The position numbers and the translations under genes are program-made. The notes below the pieces were generated by a model, which saw nothing but the letters and a program-made list of their open reading frames with translations, had not been told where the DNA came from and did no database searches. From Ruminococcaceae bacterium UBA3903 (lineage in GTDB: Bacteria; Bacillota; Clostridia; Oscillospirales; Acutalibacteraceae), in assembly GCA_002391625.1 (NCBI GenBank), contig DGFJ01000004.1:16412-80411 (forward strand): a DNA stretch of 64,000 nt, read 5' to 3'. Positions 17,339 to 25,638 of the stretch are shown in pieces. Each line of letters begins with the position of its first letter. The stretch's first letter is position 1.

Positions 17339-18091
17339 TTATGCCAATATCCAGTTTTTATCTGTTGCTATGGCCTTTTGGCTGTCGGTTAGCTTTGCTA
17401 AATTTGCTGAGCCTAAGATAAGCGTATAGGCTGATACACCTGTGCGATCTGCTAAAGCGTCCAGAACAGCTGTTAAGGTATCAACAGAATATTTTGTAGA
17501 GTCTGAAAGATTTAAGTAATTAGCGTTAAATCCTTGCTCTAATGTAATAAATTCCAATGCAGTACAGTTAAGAAACGGCGAATAATATTTCATTTGGTTT
17601 AGCCCGCTTATATCCTTGGACAAATATACTGTGGTTAGATTTTTACAGCCGGCAAACAGCATCCATCCTAAAGCAGTCGCACCTAAAACCCTTGCCTGCG
17701 TCAGCTTTAAGCTTTTATTGAACGCATATGTACCTGTTTTGAGAACAGTTGTAGGAATAACAATAGATGATATACCACAGTTCTCAAAAGCGTTTGAATC
17801 TATTAATGTGATGTTGCTAGGTATATCTATACTGGTAAGCTTTGTACAGTTAGCAAAGGCGTAAGAACCTATAGTCGTTATATCCTCAGGTATAGTGATA
17901 CTGGTTATACTGCGGTTAATTAATACTTTTAAAACGCCATTATCACCGCCGCTGCTATTAATTTGTGATATTTTATCAGCATATCCGCTGGTAGCTGTAC
18001 CGCCTACCTCTATGCCCTTTGCTTCTATAGCCGCTTTTATGCTGTCAAAATCCTCTATAGCTTGTGCTATATTTTCCCCTAACGCAGCCAA
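17339..18091 (-). CDS. BspA-type leucine-rich-repeat protein with phage tail N terminus
   Basis: A 250-residue protein. The first 45 residues (ending SGYADKISQINSSGG) match the short helix-plus-turn module found at the N terminus of many Firmicutes phage tail proteins. The rest is four or five BspA-like repeats of about 23 residues, with ITIPEDITTIGSYAFANCTK as an example. BspA repeats bind host surfaces or matrix proteins in other systems, so this may be the variable receptor-binding part. Translation probably starts at TTG, 5 nt after GGAGGTG, directly following the stop of the preceding gene. Confidence 0.65.
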   Translation of the reverse strand: MAALGENIAQAIEDFDSIKAAIEAKGIEVGGTATSGYADKISQINSSGGDNGVLKVLINRSITSITIPEDITTIGSYAFANCTKLTSIDIPSNITLIDSNAFENCGISSIVIPTTVLKTGTYAFNKSLKLTQARVLGATALGWMLFAGCKNLTTVYLSKDISGLNQMKYYSPFLNCTALEFITLEQGFNANYLNLSDSTKYSVDTLTAVLDALADRTGVSAYTLILGSANLAKLTDSQKAIATDKNWILA

Positions 18092-19033
18092 TTAAGCACC
18101 TCCTAAACGGCTTTCCAGCACGCTGTTAATATTGCCAACCAGTGTGTCGACATACTCCTCCAGTGGAGGTTTTGCGTTTAGCACGCATTGGTCTGTAATA
18201 TACATCCTGTCCGCATCTGACAACACATAATCATCACCCTTTTCTGCCAACAATCTCCAATTATCTATGTCTGTTGGTGGTATGCCGTTAATTTCCGTAT
18301 TATCGTCAGCAATTTTTGTGATATAGCTGCTGCCGTTATATGTAACCACGCAAAGCCTGCCGTACGCAGCAGTTCCTTGGTACTCCCCCATATATCTAAT
18401 ACTAATCGTACCGACATTGGCGGTTGTCCCATCAGAATACGTTACCCGTAAACGTCCTAGGGTATCAATATTTATTCCTGAAATGCCCCTGCCAGCCTCG
18501 CCCATGTTGCCCCTATCGCCCTTATCGCCTTTATCGCCCCTTGCATACACTGTGGTTTCTTCATATCTGCCAGCTTCCAAATTATACAGCTGCCAAAAAC
18601 CAGCCTCAGATATTTGGGGTAAATTTTTAATAGCAATTTGAGAAGCATTAAAACGTGCTATAGCATCATCTATCAGCCCTTGATATTTGTCAGATACTTC
18701 CTTGCTAGGTTTTAGGCTGGCAAATATTTTCAAAGGTATTTTACTGGTTTTATAAACTGCTTGTTTCCCAACCAATATTGTTAGCTGACACACAAGTACA
18801 CCTTTTTTCATCAAGCCCTGTGGTAATAAAAACTCAACAGGTGCAGATGAAGCATTAGCAAAAAACATTCCTTCGCTGTTTTCAAAAGCAATTTCATATG
18901 TGTACCCATCACCTATAAACCCTATAGGCACATCAAATGAAAGCTTTGTAGCTAAATGTTCGTTTTCATAGCCTGCAAAATATGTATGGTCTGCACACTC
19001 CTTATGCACATCAATTACAACAATCCGCTTCAT
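18092..19033 (-). CDS. Phage baseplate/tail-fibre protein with collagen-like segment
   Basis: A 313-residue protein. The N-terminal 150 residues resemble the BppU-like beta-rich baseplate attachment domain. A short collagen-type stretch of Gly-x-y triplets (about residues 166-184, with GDKGDKGDRGNMGEAG) follows, and then a beta-rich C-terminal domain and a helical tail. Such fibres trimerise and carry receptor-binding tips. It is the first gene of the leftward cassette, with AGGAAAGGAAG before the ATG. No head, tail-tube, portal or integrase gene accompanies it. Confidence 0.65.
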   Translation of the reverse strand: MKRIVVIDVHKECADHTYFAGYENEHLATKLSFDVPIGFIGDGYTYEIAFENSEGMFFANASSAPVEFLLPQGLMKKGVLVCQLTILVGKQAVYKTSKIPLKIFASLKPSKEVSDKYQGLIDDAIARFNASQIAIKNLPQISEAGFWQLYNLEAGRYEETTVYARGDKGDKGDRGNMGEAGRGISGINIDTLGRLRVTYSDGTTANVGTISIRYMGEYQGTAAYGRLCVVTYNGSSYITKIADDNTEINGIPPTDIDNWRLLAEKGDDYVLSDADRMYITDQCVLNAKPPLEEYVDTLVGNINSVLESRLGGA

Positions 19034-19194
19034 TTTCTACTTCCTTTCCTAATTATAGAGAGTTTTTTCGCCCTCACTATACCCTCCCAAGTCTTTAATA
19101 AATGCACACATTTAAGCATTTAATTACAGCATTGTAACCATTAGTGGTTTTTTCACATATATCCATTTTCAAAAGTATATTATATATATTAATT

Positions 19195-19255
19195 GCACTA
19201 AAATTGGTAGCATAAATTGTATATATTATTTACAAATTTATGCAACCATTTGTGC
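19195..19255. promoter_or_regulatory. 61-bp imperfect dyad between the lysis cassette and agrB
   Basis: Arms beginning GCAC and sharing GCATAAATT pair outward from a centre near 19226 (GGT-x-GCATAAATT on the left, AATTTATGC-x-ACC on the right). The dyad lies in the divergent promoter region, 160 bp from the phage-type cassette and about 100 bp from agrB. It could be an operator for a response regulator or a leader hairpin. No T run follows on either strand. Confidence 0.45.
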
Positions 19256-19352
19256 TGAAAAGAATACCATTTATGTACTTAATTCTTTTAGAGAATATTA
19301 CAGCTTATATTTTCAGCTATTGTGTAACCGTAGAAAGCAGGTTGATTTCTAT

Positions 19353-19943
19353 TTGATACGTCACATTAGCAAATCGTTAACCAACCTATTAAGCAAAAAC
19401 AACATCATTGACGAAAACAAAAAGGACATCTACACCTATGGCTATGAGATAATGATTTCTAACCTTTTGGGATTATCTATTACACTTGTGTTAGGGGCTA
19501 TTATTTCCAACGTATGGTATGCCGTACTGTTCTATATAGCATTTGTTTCCGTTAGACAGTTCACAGGCGGCTTTCACGCCAACAGCTACTTATCCTGTAA
19601 TATCATTTTTACAGCTACGGTTGCTTTGGTACTAATTGCATCCTCTGCGCTGACAATGTGTTGGAGCAGCTACTACTATGCTATAGTGTTTTCTGCTCAC
19701 ATAATTATACTTTTCTGTTTTTCACCCGTTGATAACAAGCACAAGCCCCTATCACAGCGGGAAAAGAAAAAGCATAAAAAAACCGGTATAGCATTATCAC
19801 TTTTTTGGTGTGTAGTAGCCGTCGTTTTTCGCTTTCTTTGGTTGCAGGCAAGCGTTACCATCACCGTAACATTGGTAGCAATATCTGTGTTACTTTTGAT
19901 AGGAAACCTAAAGGAAGGAAGGTGTAATAATGAAAAAGGCTAA
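19353..19943 (+). CDS. agrB: AgrB-type autoinducer-peptide processing membrane protease
   Basis: A 196-residue polytopic membrane protein of the accessory gene regulator B family, which removes the C-terminal tail of the AgrD precursor and forms the peptide (thio)lactone. The catalytic pair is visible in QFTGGFHANSYLSC: His and Cys are seven residues apart, as in Staphylococcus AgrB. Four to six hydrophobic segments follow. The start is uncertain: TTG at 19353 has AGCAGG upstream and gives a typical N terminus, whereas a TTG at 19320 would add 11 residues without a site. The 3' end overlaps agrD by 14 bp. No AgrC kinase or AgrA regulator lies in the window. Confidence 0.88.
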   Translation: MIRHISKSLTNLLSKNNIIDENKKDIYTYGYEIMISNLLGLSITLVLGAIISNVWYAVLFYIAFVSVRQFTGGFHANSYLSCNIIFTATVALVLIASSALTMCWSSYYYAIVFSAHIIILFCFSPVDNKHKPLSQREKKKHKKTGIALSLFWCVVAVVFRFLWLQASVTITVTLVAISVLLLIGNLKEGRCNNEKG

Positions 19944-20064
19944 CGTTCTTAACTTTGTTGCTAAGCTTGGCTACAAGTCAGCAATAAAAGCAGCAGGTGT
20001 GGCTTCTCAGTACCATACATACCAGCCACAGGAACCAAAGGCACTGCGTGAACTAAAGAAATAA
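19930..20064 (+). CDS. agrD: AgrD-type cyclic lactone autoinducer precursor, cysteine-free
   Basis: A 44-residue peptide in three AgrD-like parts: an amphipathic basic leader (MKKANVLNFVAKLGYKSAI), a short core (GVASQYHT) and the charged recognition tail YQPQEPKALRELKK with the conserved Y-x-P-x-x-P-K pattern. The usual ring cysteine is replaced by serine, so a five-residue lactone ring Ser-Gln-Tyr-His-Thr is predicted, by analogy with serine-based AgrD peptides. AAGGAAGGTG lies upstream inside agrB. AgrB is the processing enzyme. Confidence 0.85.
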   Translation: MKKANVLNFVAKLGYKSAIKAAGVASQYHTYQPQEPKALRELKK

Positions 20065-20090
20065 TGCTTGCAAAAATGTTTATAATACTT

Positions 20091-20378
20091 TGTAGAGGAT
20101 GTGGTTTCAGTTTCGAAGATACACCATCAGATTCAACACTAACAACCCCATACACAGCACCTCTTTTTCCATGTAGAATCCGCAGTCTATATGGTTTTCC
20201 CGCTGTTGATATGTAGCTTGTGGTCGCAGCATAGGCTACAATACAAAATCATTTGTCTCTCCTTTGACAAATATAGCTGTTTAAAGGTAATAGCTTTTTA
20301 GTGTATCTGATACTTAGCTGTCTAGGGTGTACATAATCCGAAGAAACTGAAACCACATTCCCTACAGAGATTTTTTTG
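20091..20378 (+). ncRNA. Candidate large structured RNA downstream of agrBD
   Basis: Positions 20091-20114 pair with 20343-20366 in a 24-position stem with one mismatch and one G-U pair. A run of seven T follows at 20371-20377. A TATAAT (20081-20086) lies at the right distance to start transcription at the base of the stem. Inside are several local hairpins: CCATGTAGA with TCTATATGG (about 20170-20200), TGTAGC with GCTACA (about 20210-20250), and ATTTGTC with GACAAAT (about 20255-20280). No known RNA family was recognised. A transposon-like terminal inverted repeat is the alternative, but no target duplication is seen. Confidence 0.5.
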
Positions 20379-20408
20379 CAGCATTATGTGAATTTAGCTC
20401 ACAAAATT

Positions 20409-20459
20409 CGACAACAACAACCTTAATCCTACACAAGGTTGTTGTTGTTTTTATTTTAT
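20409..20459 (+). terminator. Strong terminator ending the agr/RNA region
   Basis: ACAACAACAACCTT pairs perfectly with AAGGTTGTTGTTGT around a 10-nt loop, followed by TTTTTATTTTATT. It lies between the plus-strand agr locus and the minus-strand gene at 20493. Confidence 0.85.
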
Positions 20460-20492
20460 TACATTTTTCTACATTATACCTATTATTAAAAA

Positions 20493-21032
20493 TTAAAATG
20501 AATACCCGTTACTAGCATCTAAGCCACTTAAAAGTAAAGTGGCACAGGCACACAGCATTGGATAAACCTGAAAATCCTCTCTCAGAAAAATAGAAATATC
20601 CATAGGCTCTAACACATTACCGTATATATCGGTTATATCACGCTGCAGACTAACCGTTGCCATATGGTCGTTACTACTGGCTAAGCTTAATGTATCCTTG
20701 CTGCTGGTTCCACAGGTAATAACAGTAGCGGCTGTATCAGCCAGTAACGCCACCGCCTTTTTGTTTTCGCTGCTAATAACAGAGAAAAGCCCTGTGCTAA
20801 AGCCCTGTGATTTAGGTGCTTTAAAATGGTCGTCAAACACCATTACTCCCTTTGCGTTATTTGTTTGTGGCACATCTGGCGTGGTAATAAGGTGAAACGC
20901 AGGGCTGTCCACCGTGGTGGTTAAGGATCTGTTATCATATGACTGTACACCCCCATACGCACCTAGCGCTGAAAACAAGCATGGTGCTATCCTGTTATTT
21001 TTTCTTTGTGAGCATAGTACAACGTAGGTCAC
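20493..21032 (-). CDS. Hypothetical protein
   Basis: A 179-residue protein I do not recognise. It begins TYVVLCSQRKNNRIAPCLF, has a middle segment KAVALLADTAATVITCGTSS and ends in a Cys/Ala/Leu-rich hydrophobic helix followed by DASNGYSF. No signal peptide is evident, and the C-terminal stretch (about 150-170) could be a membrane helix. AAGGA lies 9 nt before a GTG at 21032, which is preferred over the ATG that abuts AAGGA. It is convergent with the agr locus and separated from it by the terminator at 20409-20459. Confidence 0.5.
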   Translation of the reverse strand: MTYVVLCSQRKNNRIAPCLFSALGAYGGVQSYDNRSLTTTVDSPAFHLITTPDVPQTNNAKGVMVFDDHFKAPKSQGFSTGLFSVISSENKKAVALLADTAATVITCGTSSKDTLSLASSNDHMATVSLQRDITDIYGNVLEPMDISIFLREDFQVYPMLCACATLLLSGLDASNGYSF

Positions 21033-21147
21033 CGCAATCATTCCTTATGTTTTCTAGATAATTTCAATCTTTAATAAGTGGATAAATATAGCTTATTACA
21101 TTTTTTTACTGTACAAGGCAGAAAGATACCAAAATAAGAGAAAAGCC

Positions 21148-21180
21148 TCTAATACTTTATCTGTTGTTCTATTAGAGCTT
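21148..21180 (-). other. Hairpin in the leader region of the hypothetical gene
   Basis: GCCTCTAATA pairs with TATTAGAGC around a 14-nt loop. It lies between the dCMP deaminase terminator and the gene at 20493-21032. No function can be assigned. Confidence 0.35.
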
Positions 21181-21230
21181 AATATATGTGTAGTGTTTGT
21201 TCTAAAAAATTTATTATACGCAATACGTGA

Positions 21231-21270
21231 AAAAGGCTGACAAGAGGAAAACTCCCCTTATCAGCCTTTT
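21231..21270 (-). terminator. Terminator after the dCMP deaminase gene
   Basis: AAAAGGCTGA pairs with TCAGCCTTTT, extended by an inner AAG/CTT step, and is followed by a T-rich tail on the minus strand. Confidence 0.8.
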
Positions 21271-21284
21271 AAAATTCATCTTAA

Positions 21285-21773
21285 TTAATATCCGCCTTGA
21301 CCATGCAGAGATTCGTCATTGGCTATCCAATCATCTACATAAACAGCAGTAAATTTGTCCGGTGAATTTCTAATAATAACACGTTTAATGCCAGCGTTTA
21401 TTATTAGTCGTTTACACATAGCACATGGGCTGGCGTTCTCCACATACTTTTTAGTTACTGCGTCCCTGCCTACTAGATATAGGGTTGCCCCCAGCATATC
21501 ATTGCGAGGAGCAGCAATAATGGCATTTGCCTCTGCATGCACAGAACGGCACAGCTCATAACGCTCACCACGAGGCACCTGTAAATTTTCACGTACACAG
21601 ACACCTGTATCTATACAATTTTTTCTGCCACGAGGTGCTCCCACATAGCCTGTAGAAATTATTTGGTCATTGTTAACTATAATAGCACCATAATTTCTTC
21701 TTAAACACGTTCCTCTTTCTAAAACTGTTTCTGCAATATCTAAGTAATAATTCTTCTTATCTATTCGTTCCAT
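21285..21773 (-). CDS. dCMP deaminase-type zinc enzyme (ComE operon protein 2 family)
   Basis: A 162-residue cytidine/deoxycytidylate deaminase fold. The zinc and proton-shuttle motif is visible as HAEANAII and the paired zinc cysteines as PCAMCKRLI. An extra Cys-rich loop (CIDTGVCVREN) typical of dCMP deaminases precedes them. It converts dCMP to dUMP for thymidylate synthesis. The gene stands alone, with its own terminator, upstream of the hypothetical gene. Confidence 0.88.
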   Translation of the reverse strand: MERIDKKNYYLDIAETVLERGTCLRRNYGAIIVNNDQIISTGYVGAPRGRKNCIDTGVCVRENLQVPRGERYELCRSVHAEANAIIAAPRNDMLGATLYLVGRDAVTKKYVENASPCAMCKRLIINAGIKRVIIRNSPDKFTAVYVDDWIANDESLHGQGGY

Positions 21774-21848
21774 AATAACGCCGTCCTTTTTCTATAAGCA
21801 TTTAGCCTATCAATATAATAATTCATTAACCGTGAATATTCAATCCCT

Positions 21849-23222
21849 TTACATAAAAAACTTAGAATACAAGCCTTGGATAAATACAATCAATACAATG
21901 ACAGGCAAAACATATATTAAGTAGCCCCTCACCCATTTTGGCATTTTTATGCCCTTTCCAGTGTTCGCCTCTTTAATAAAGTTATCATAGCCCCAGCCAA
22001 AACGACGGCTAACACAGAATAAAACGCACACCAAGCATCCAGCCGGCAGAATAATACTGCTAAGTATAAAATCCTCCAGATCAAGTACGGTAGAACCCTC
22101 TCCAAAGGGTTTAAAGCCTGAAAAGACGTTAAAGCCTAAGGCACATGGCAGGGACAATACAGGTACCAGCACCAGATTAATTGCTGCGGATTTTTTCCTT
22201 GACCAATTCCACAAATCCATACCAAAGGATATGATATTTTCAAACACCGCTATAACAGTAGAAATAGCCGCAAAGGACATAAACAGGAAGAACAGACCTC
22301 CCCATATTTGTCCGCCCTCCATAGCATTAAAAATGTTTGGCAGTGTTACAAAAACCAAGCTAGGTCCGCTGTCAGGGCTAACGTTAAAGGCAAAGCAGGA
22401 TGGAAAGATGATTAGACCAGATACAATGGCTACAAAGGTATCTAATGCAGCTACATTAATAGACTCGCCCACCAATGACCTATCACGATCCAAATAGCTA
22501 CCAAAAATCATCATAGAGCCAGCACCCAAGCTAAGGGTAAAAAACGCCTGATTCATAGCCGCCACAATGGTATCTACAACGCCAGACTGATACATCCTAT
22601 CAAAGTCAGGCAGCAGAAAGAACTTTAGTCCTTCTGTACCACCAGGTGTTAATATGCAGTTAATGGCTATGCCTACCATTATAAATAACAGCAGTACCAT
22701 CATTACCTTTGTAATACGCTCTACACCTTTTTGTAAGCCTATTGAGCATACCAAAAAACCAATTACCACTATTAACAGCATCCACAGCACAGCTTCAATA
22801 GGGTTAGACAGCATTTCGTCAAACTTCACAGCAACGCCACCGCTGTCTGTACCAACAAATTCCCCAGTTATCATTTTATAAAAGTAGTTTAACATCCAAC
22901 CAGCTACAGATGTGTAAAACATCATCAGCAAAAAATTACCCGCCATGGCAACATAGCCGTGCCAATGCCATTTTTGACCTTTTTTCTCCAACACATAGTA
23001 AGAACGGGCTATGCTTTTTTTACTGCCACGTCCAATAGCAAACTCCATAACGGTTAACGGAACACCCAGTATAACTAAAAAGAACAGGTAAAACAGCACA
23101 AATGCACCACCACCGTGTTCACCCGCCACATAGGGAAATCTCCAAACGTTTCCTATACCAATAGCACAGCCTGCTGACAACAAAATAAAGCCAAGCCGTG
23201 ATTTAAACTTTTCCCTCGCCAT
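21849..23222 (-). CDS. Sodium-dependent transporter of the NSS/SNF family
   Basis: A 457-residue integral membrane symporter with 11 or 12 helices. The sodium-site signature of helix 1 is visible as AGCAIGIGNVWRFPYVAGEHGGGAF. It is followed by helix 2 ending GVPLTVMEFAIGRGSKKS; helix 6 contains AFFTLSLGAGSMMIFGSYL. Prokaryotic members move amino acids such as tryptophan, tyrosine or leucine with Na+. The substrate cannot be told from sequence. The length and the lack of a twelfth long helix resemble the bacterial 11-helix subgroup. It is not obviously in an operon. Confidence 0.9.
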   Translation of the reverse strand: MAREKFKSRLGFILLSAGCAIGIGNVWRFPYVAGEHGGGAFVLFYLFFLVILGVPLTVMEFAIGRGSKKSIARSYYVLEKKGQKWHWHGYVAMAGNFLLMMFYTSVAGWMLNYFYKMITGEFVGTDSGGVAVKFDEMLSNPIEAVLWMLLIVVIGFLVCSIGLQKGVERITKVMMVLLLFIMVGIAINCILTPGGTEGLKFFLLPDFDRMYQSGVVDTIVAAMNQAFFTLSLGAGSMMIFGSYLDRDRSLVGESINVAALDTFVAIVSGLIIFPSCFAFNVSPDSGPSLVFVTLPNIFNAMEGGQIWGGLFFLFMSFAAISTVIAVFENIISFGMDLWNWSRKKSAAINLVLVPVLSLPCALGFNVFSGFKPFGEGSTVLDLEDFILSSIILPAGCLVCVLFCVSRRFGWGYDNFIKEANTGKGIKMPKWVRGYLIYVLPVIVLIVFIQGLYSKFFM

Positions 23223-23719
23223 ATGCTTCCCCTTCGTTTTCCATTTTAAAATTATATATATTTTTTAGTCTTTACATAAAGCAGTCCAATAAGTTTATTT
23301 TACATAAAAATATTCTCATTTATTGTCCTTTACAATAGGATAACAAAGATATTTGCCATCTAACAACCATGCTACCAATAAAAAAGCTTTTGTATAAAAC
23401 ATCTGCCGCCGGATAATAGGCAGAACCAAATATTGGCGATAACTATTTTTTTAAACCTTCCCATATGCATCTCAATATATTTTATCAGTAATCAAATTGT
23501 AATGTTGACAAAATAAACAATCCCATTTTGTTTTTTATAATAACAAAAAGCAAGGATGAAATCAAGTAATAGAAAAAAATGGCAAGTAAGCTTACGCACT
23601 GTACCCACCCCATTAATGTTAGATTTTCTGTCTAACTTTTTCTGGTTGGTACACACCTGCTTGTGGTTTTTGTGGTGCATATGGCAAGTAAAATAGATAA
23701 TAAAAAAGGATATTAAAAC
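23223..23719. other. Gene-free stretch with inverted repeats
   Basis: About 500 bp between two minus-strand genes. It contains a nested structure around 23600-23655, with GTACC...GGTAC arms enclosing TTAGA...TCTAA. An 80-codon minus-strand frame (23492-23734) has no ribosome site, runs into the terminator and has no recognisable similarity, so it is not called. No known RNA family was recognised. Confidence 0.4.
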
Positions 23720-23754
23720 AATGGACAGGCACATAATATTGAGTGCCTGTCCAT
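23720..23754 (-). terminator. Terminator after the membrane glycosyltransferase gene
   Basis: AATGGACAGGCAC pairs with GTGCCTGTCCATT around an 8- to 9-nt loop, followed by TTGTTTTAA on the minus strand. Confidence 0.75.
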
Positions 23755-23763
23755 TAAGTGTCT

Positions 23764-25314
23764 TTACTGTTGCCTTTGGGCTTTTGTGGTTTTAGCCTTT
23801 AGCTTTTTATTGTCTATGAACTTCTTTATAAATGTTCCAATAATGGTTAAGCCATCAGTTGCTACCAATAAATATATAGGTGTTAGGTTAAATATATATC
23901 TGGACCTAGCCTCCCATATTAAGAAAAATATGAACACAGCAAATATTAAGCCCTTCAGCAGTGTCATAATATCCACCTTGGATTTTATGCACCCTGCCAA
24001 TATCGAAACCATAATTAGTAACAGCATAAATATGTGGAAGCCGTTGCTGTACAAATAATACCAGTTATAGTATTGTCCGCTTTTCAAAAAGAATTTATGT
24101 GGCAGATTATCAGGGTAAATAGGGTCATCCTCCAAATGATGCTCTATATAATAATTGCCGTCAGCCCAAGTGTATAATGATTTTTCCATTAAATGGTCGT
24201 ACAATCCTGTTACACCCATTTCACTTAAACGGTTTTTTATCTCCGCTATATTGGCGGCTTTTTTCTCATCGTAGTTTCCACTCTTGCGGGTAAATGTGGA
24301 GTCCTTCTGGTTAAATCCGCCGTTGCCGTTTAACCCCATCATAATCCAGTGTGTTAAGGGATATTGCTGTTCATACAGCTCCTCCTCAGAGGTAAAGCTC
24401 ATAGCCTTAACAGACAGGTTAAATACCATATAGAAAGACCCAAAGCCAGCCACAACCGCTAACAATATCGCCAAAGCCCTTTTTATTGGTATTGTCAAAA
24501 ATGTATATATTATTGTGCCTAAAAGAAGTATTAATAGGCTGCCCTTTAGCTCATAACCAATTAATATTAATGCACCGCAAAAGAACAGCTGTATATATTT
24601 TACAACCCTTTTCTGTGATTTTACAGCACATAAAAACAGATATATAGGTATTACGGCGAAGGGTATAGACAATGAATCGGTGTAAAAATAGGCGGTATAG
24701 GTGTAAAAAGGAACAAAGATAAACATTAAAACCGTTAATGCAATAACAGCAGGCTTTTTAAAAATCTTTTTTGCAATTAGAAAGGTAAATAATACAGCTA
24801 CATCTATAGCCAATATATTTAATAAAATAGGTGCCATTAAAGGTATTCTGCCGAATATGAGATATACAAATCGGTAAAAATAACCTAGTAAAATAAATAT
24901 GCCAAAGTTATTGTTGTAGCGTGCCAAATAGCCCTGTGAAACCTTATCTGTGTTATTATAAATAGCGTGAAAGTCACCTGTTTCTCCAAAGGACTTTGCC
25001 ATAGCGTGTAAAGAACCCAAATCTGTGCCAGGGTTATATTGCAGGCTGTAGCCCATGTACAGCTGCCCTATAATCATTACACCAAAGAAAATTGCAAAGA
25101 TGATATTTACCTTTTTAAATGTAAGGCAATCCTCTTTCTTCATTAATATTACCATACCAGCAGTTGCCAACGCCAGCAGCACACCCCCTGTAATATAAAC
25201 AAAGGTGTGTGCAGTATACGATCCAACGACGTTTAAAAACACCCAACCAAAGGTTATAAAAAACAGAATATGAAAGGCCCTGTTTAGACCTCTGTTGATT
25301 TTATTATCTATCAT
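23764..25314 (-). CDS. Polytopic glycosyltransferase-like membrane protein (PMT/GT39-type)
   Basis: A 516-residue protein with about 11 hydrophobic helices. A conserved acidic loop after helix 3 reads YNPGTDLGSLHAMAKSFGETGD; Asp in this loop is the catalytic position in lipid-linked sugar transferases of the GT-C fold. A large extracellular loop of about 110 residues (residues 320-430) precedes the last helices. The C terminus is Lys-rich. Likely role: transfer of a polyprenyl-phosphate sugar to a cell-surface polymer; the acceptor is unknown. AAGGAG lies upstream of both a TTG and the preferred ATG at 25314. The gene stands alone. Confidence 0.65.
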   Translation of the reverse strand: MIDNKINRGLNRAFHILFFITFGWVFLNVVGSYTAHTFVYITGGVLLALATAGMVILMKKEDCLTFKKVNIIFAIFFGVMIIGQLYMGYSLQYNPGTDLGSLHAMAKSFGETGDFHAIYNNTDKVSQGYLARYNNNFGIFILLGYFYRFVYLIFGRIPLMAPILLNILAIDVAVLFTFLIAKKIFKKPAVIALTVLMFIFVPFYTYTAYFYTDSLSIPFAVIPIYLFLCAVKSQKRVVKYIQLFFCGALILIGYELKGSLLILLLGTIIYTFLTIPIKRALAILLAVVAGFGSFYMVFNLSVKAMSFTSEEELYEQQYPLTHWIMMGLNGNGGFNQKDSTFTRKSGNYDEKKAANIAEIKNRLSEMGVTGLYDHLMEKSLYTWADGNYYIEHHLEDDPIYPDNLPHKFFLKSGQYYNWYYLYSNGFHIFMLLLIMVSILAGCIKSKVDIMTLLKGLIFAVFIFFLIWEARSRYIFNLTPIYLLVATDGLTIIGTFIKKFIDNKKLKAKTTKAQRQQ

Positions 25315-25638
25315 TAACGCCAATACTCCTTTTTAATTTGTCATTATTCAGTATTTTAGCACATTAACAAAATTGTGTAAATGTTTATTAAAAATGAATT
25401 AGGGTGTAACTGTTAGACAGACTGTGTGCAATATAACTAAATTTCACTATTAAACCTTATATAATATAATAAGGCAAAGGGTGACACCATAGTGTGTCTA
25501 ACCCCTAAAAGACATATTAATAGGTTGCACAGCGGAAAATATGTTAATTTATTGAAAACAATAAACACATTGATTGCATAAAAAAACAGAATATAGTAAA
25601 ATAAAGCTTAGTGTTCAACAAAAGGAGAATGTATTAAA

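Noticed and set aside
15426..19033. Complete prophage
   Set aside because: No integrase, repressor, terminase, portal, capsid or tail-tube genes and no attachment-site repeats were recognised; ribosomal and agr genes flank the cassette.
19961..20155. A 64-codon minus-strand frame over agrD and the RNA element
   Set aside because: It overlaps the well-supported agrD on the other strand and the first arm of the terminal stem. It has no ribosome site and its predicted product has no recognisable feature.
23492..23734. An 80-codon minus-strand frame between the NSS transporter and the glycosyltransferase genes
   Set aside because: It has no ribosome site, is composed mainly of AT-driven residues, and overlaps the terminator hairpin at 23720-23754.
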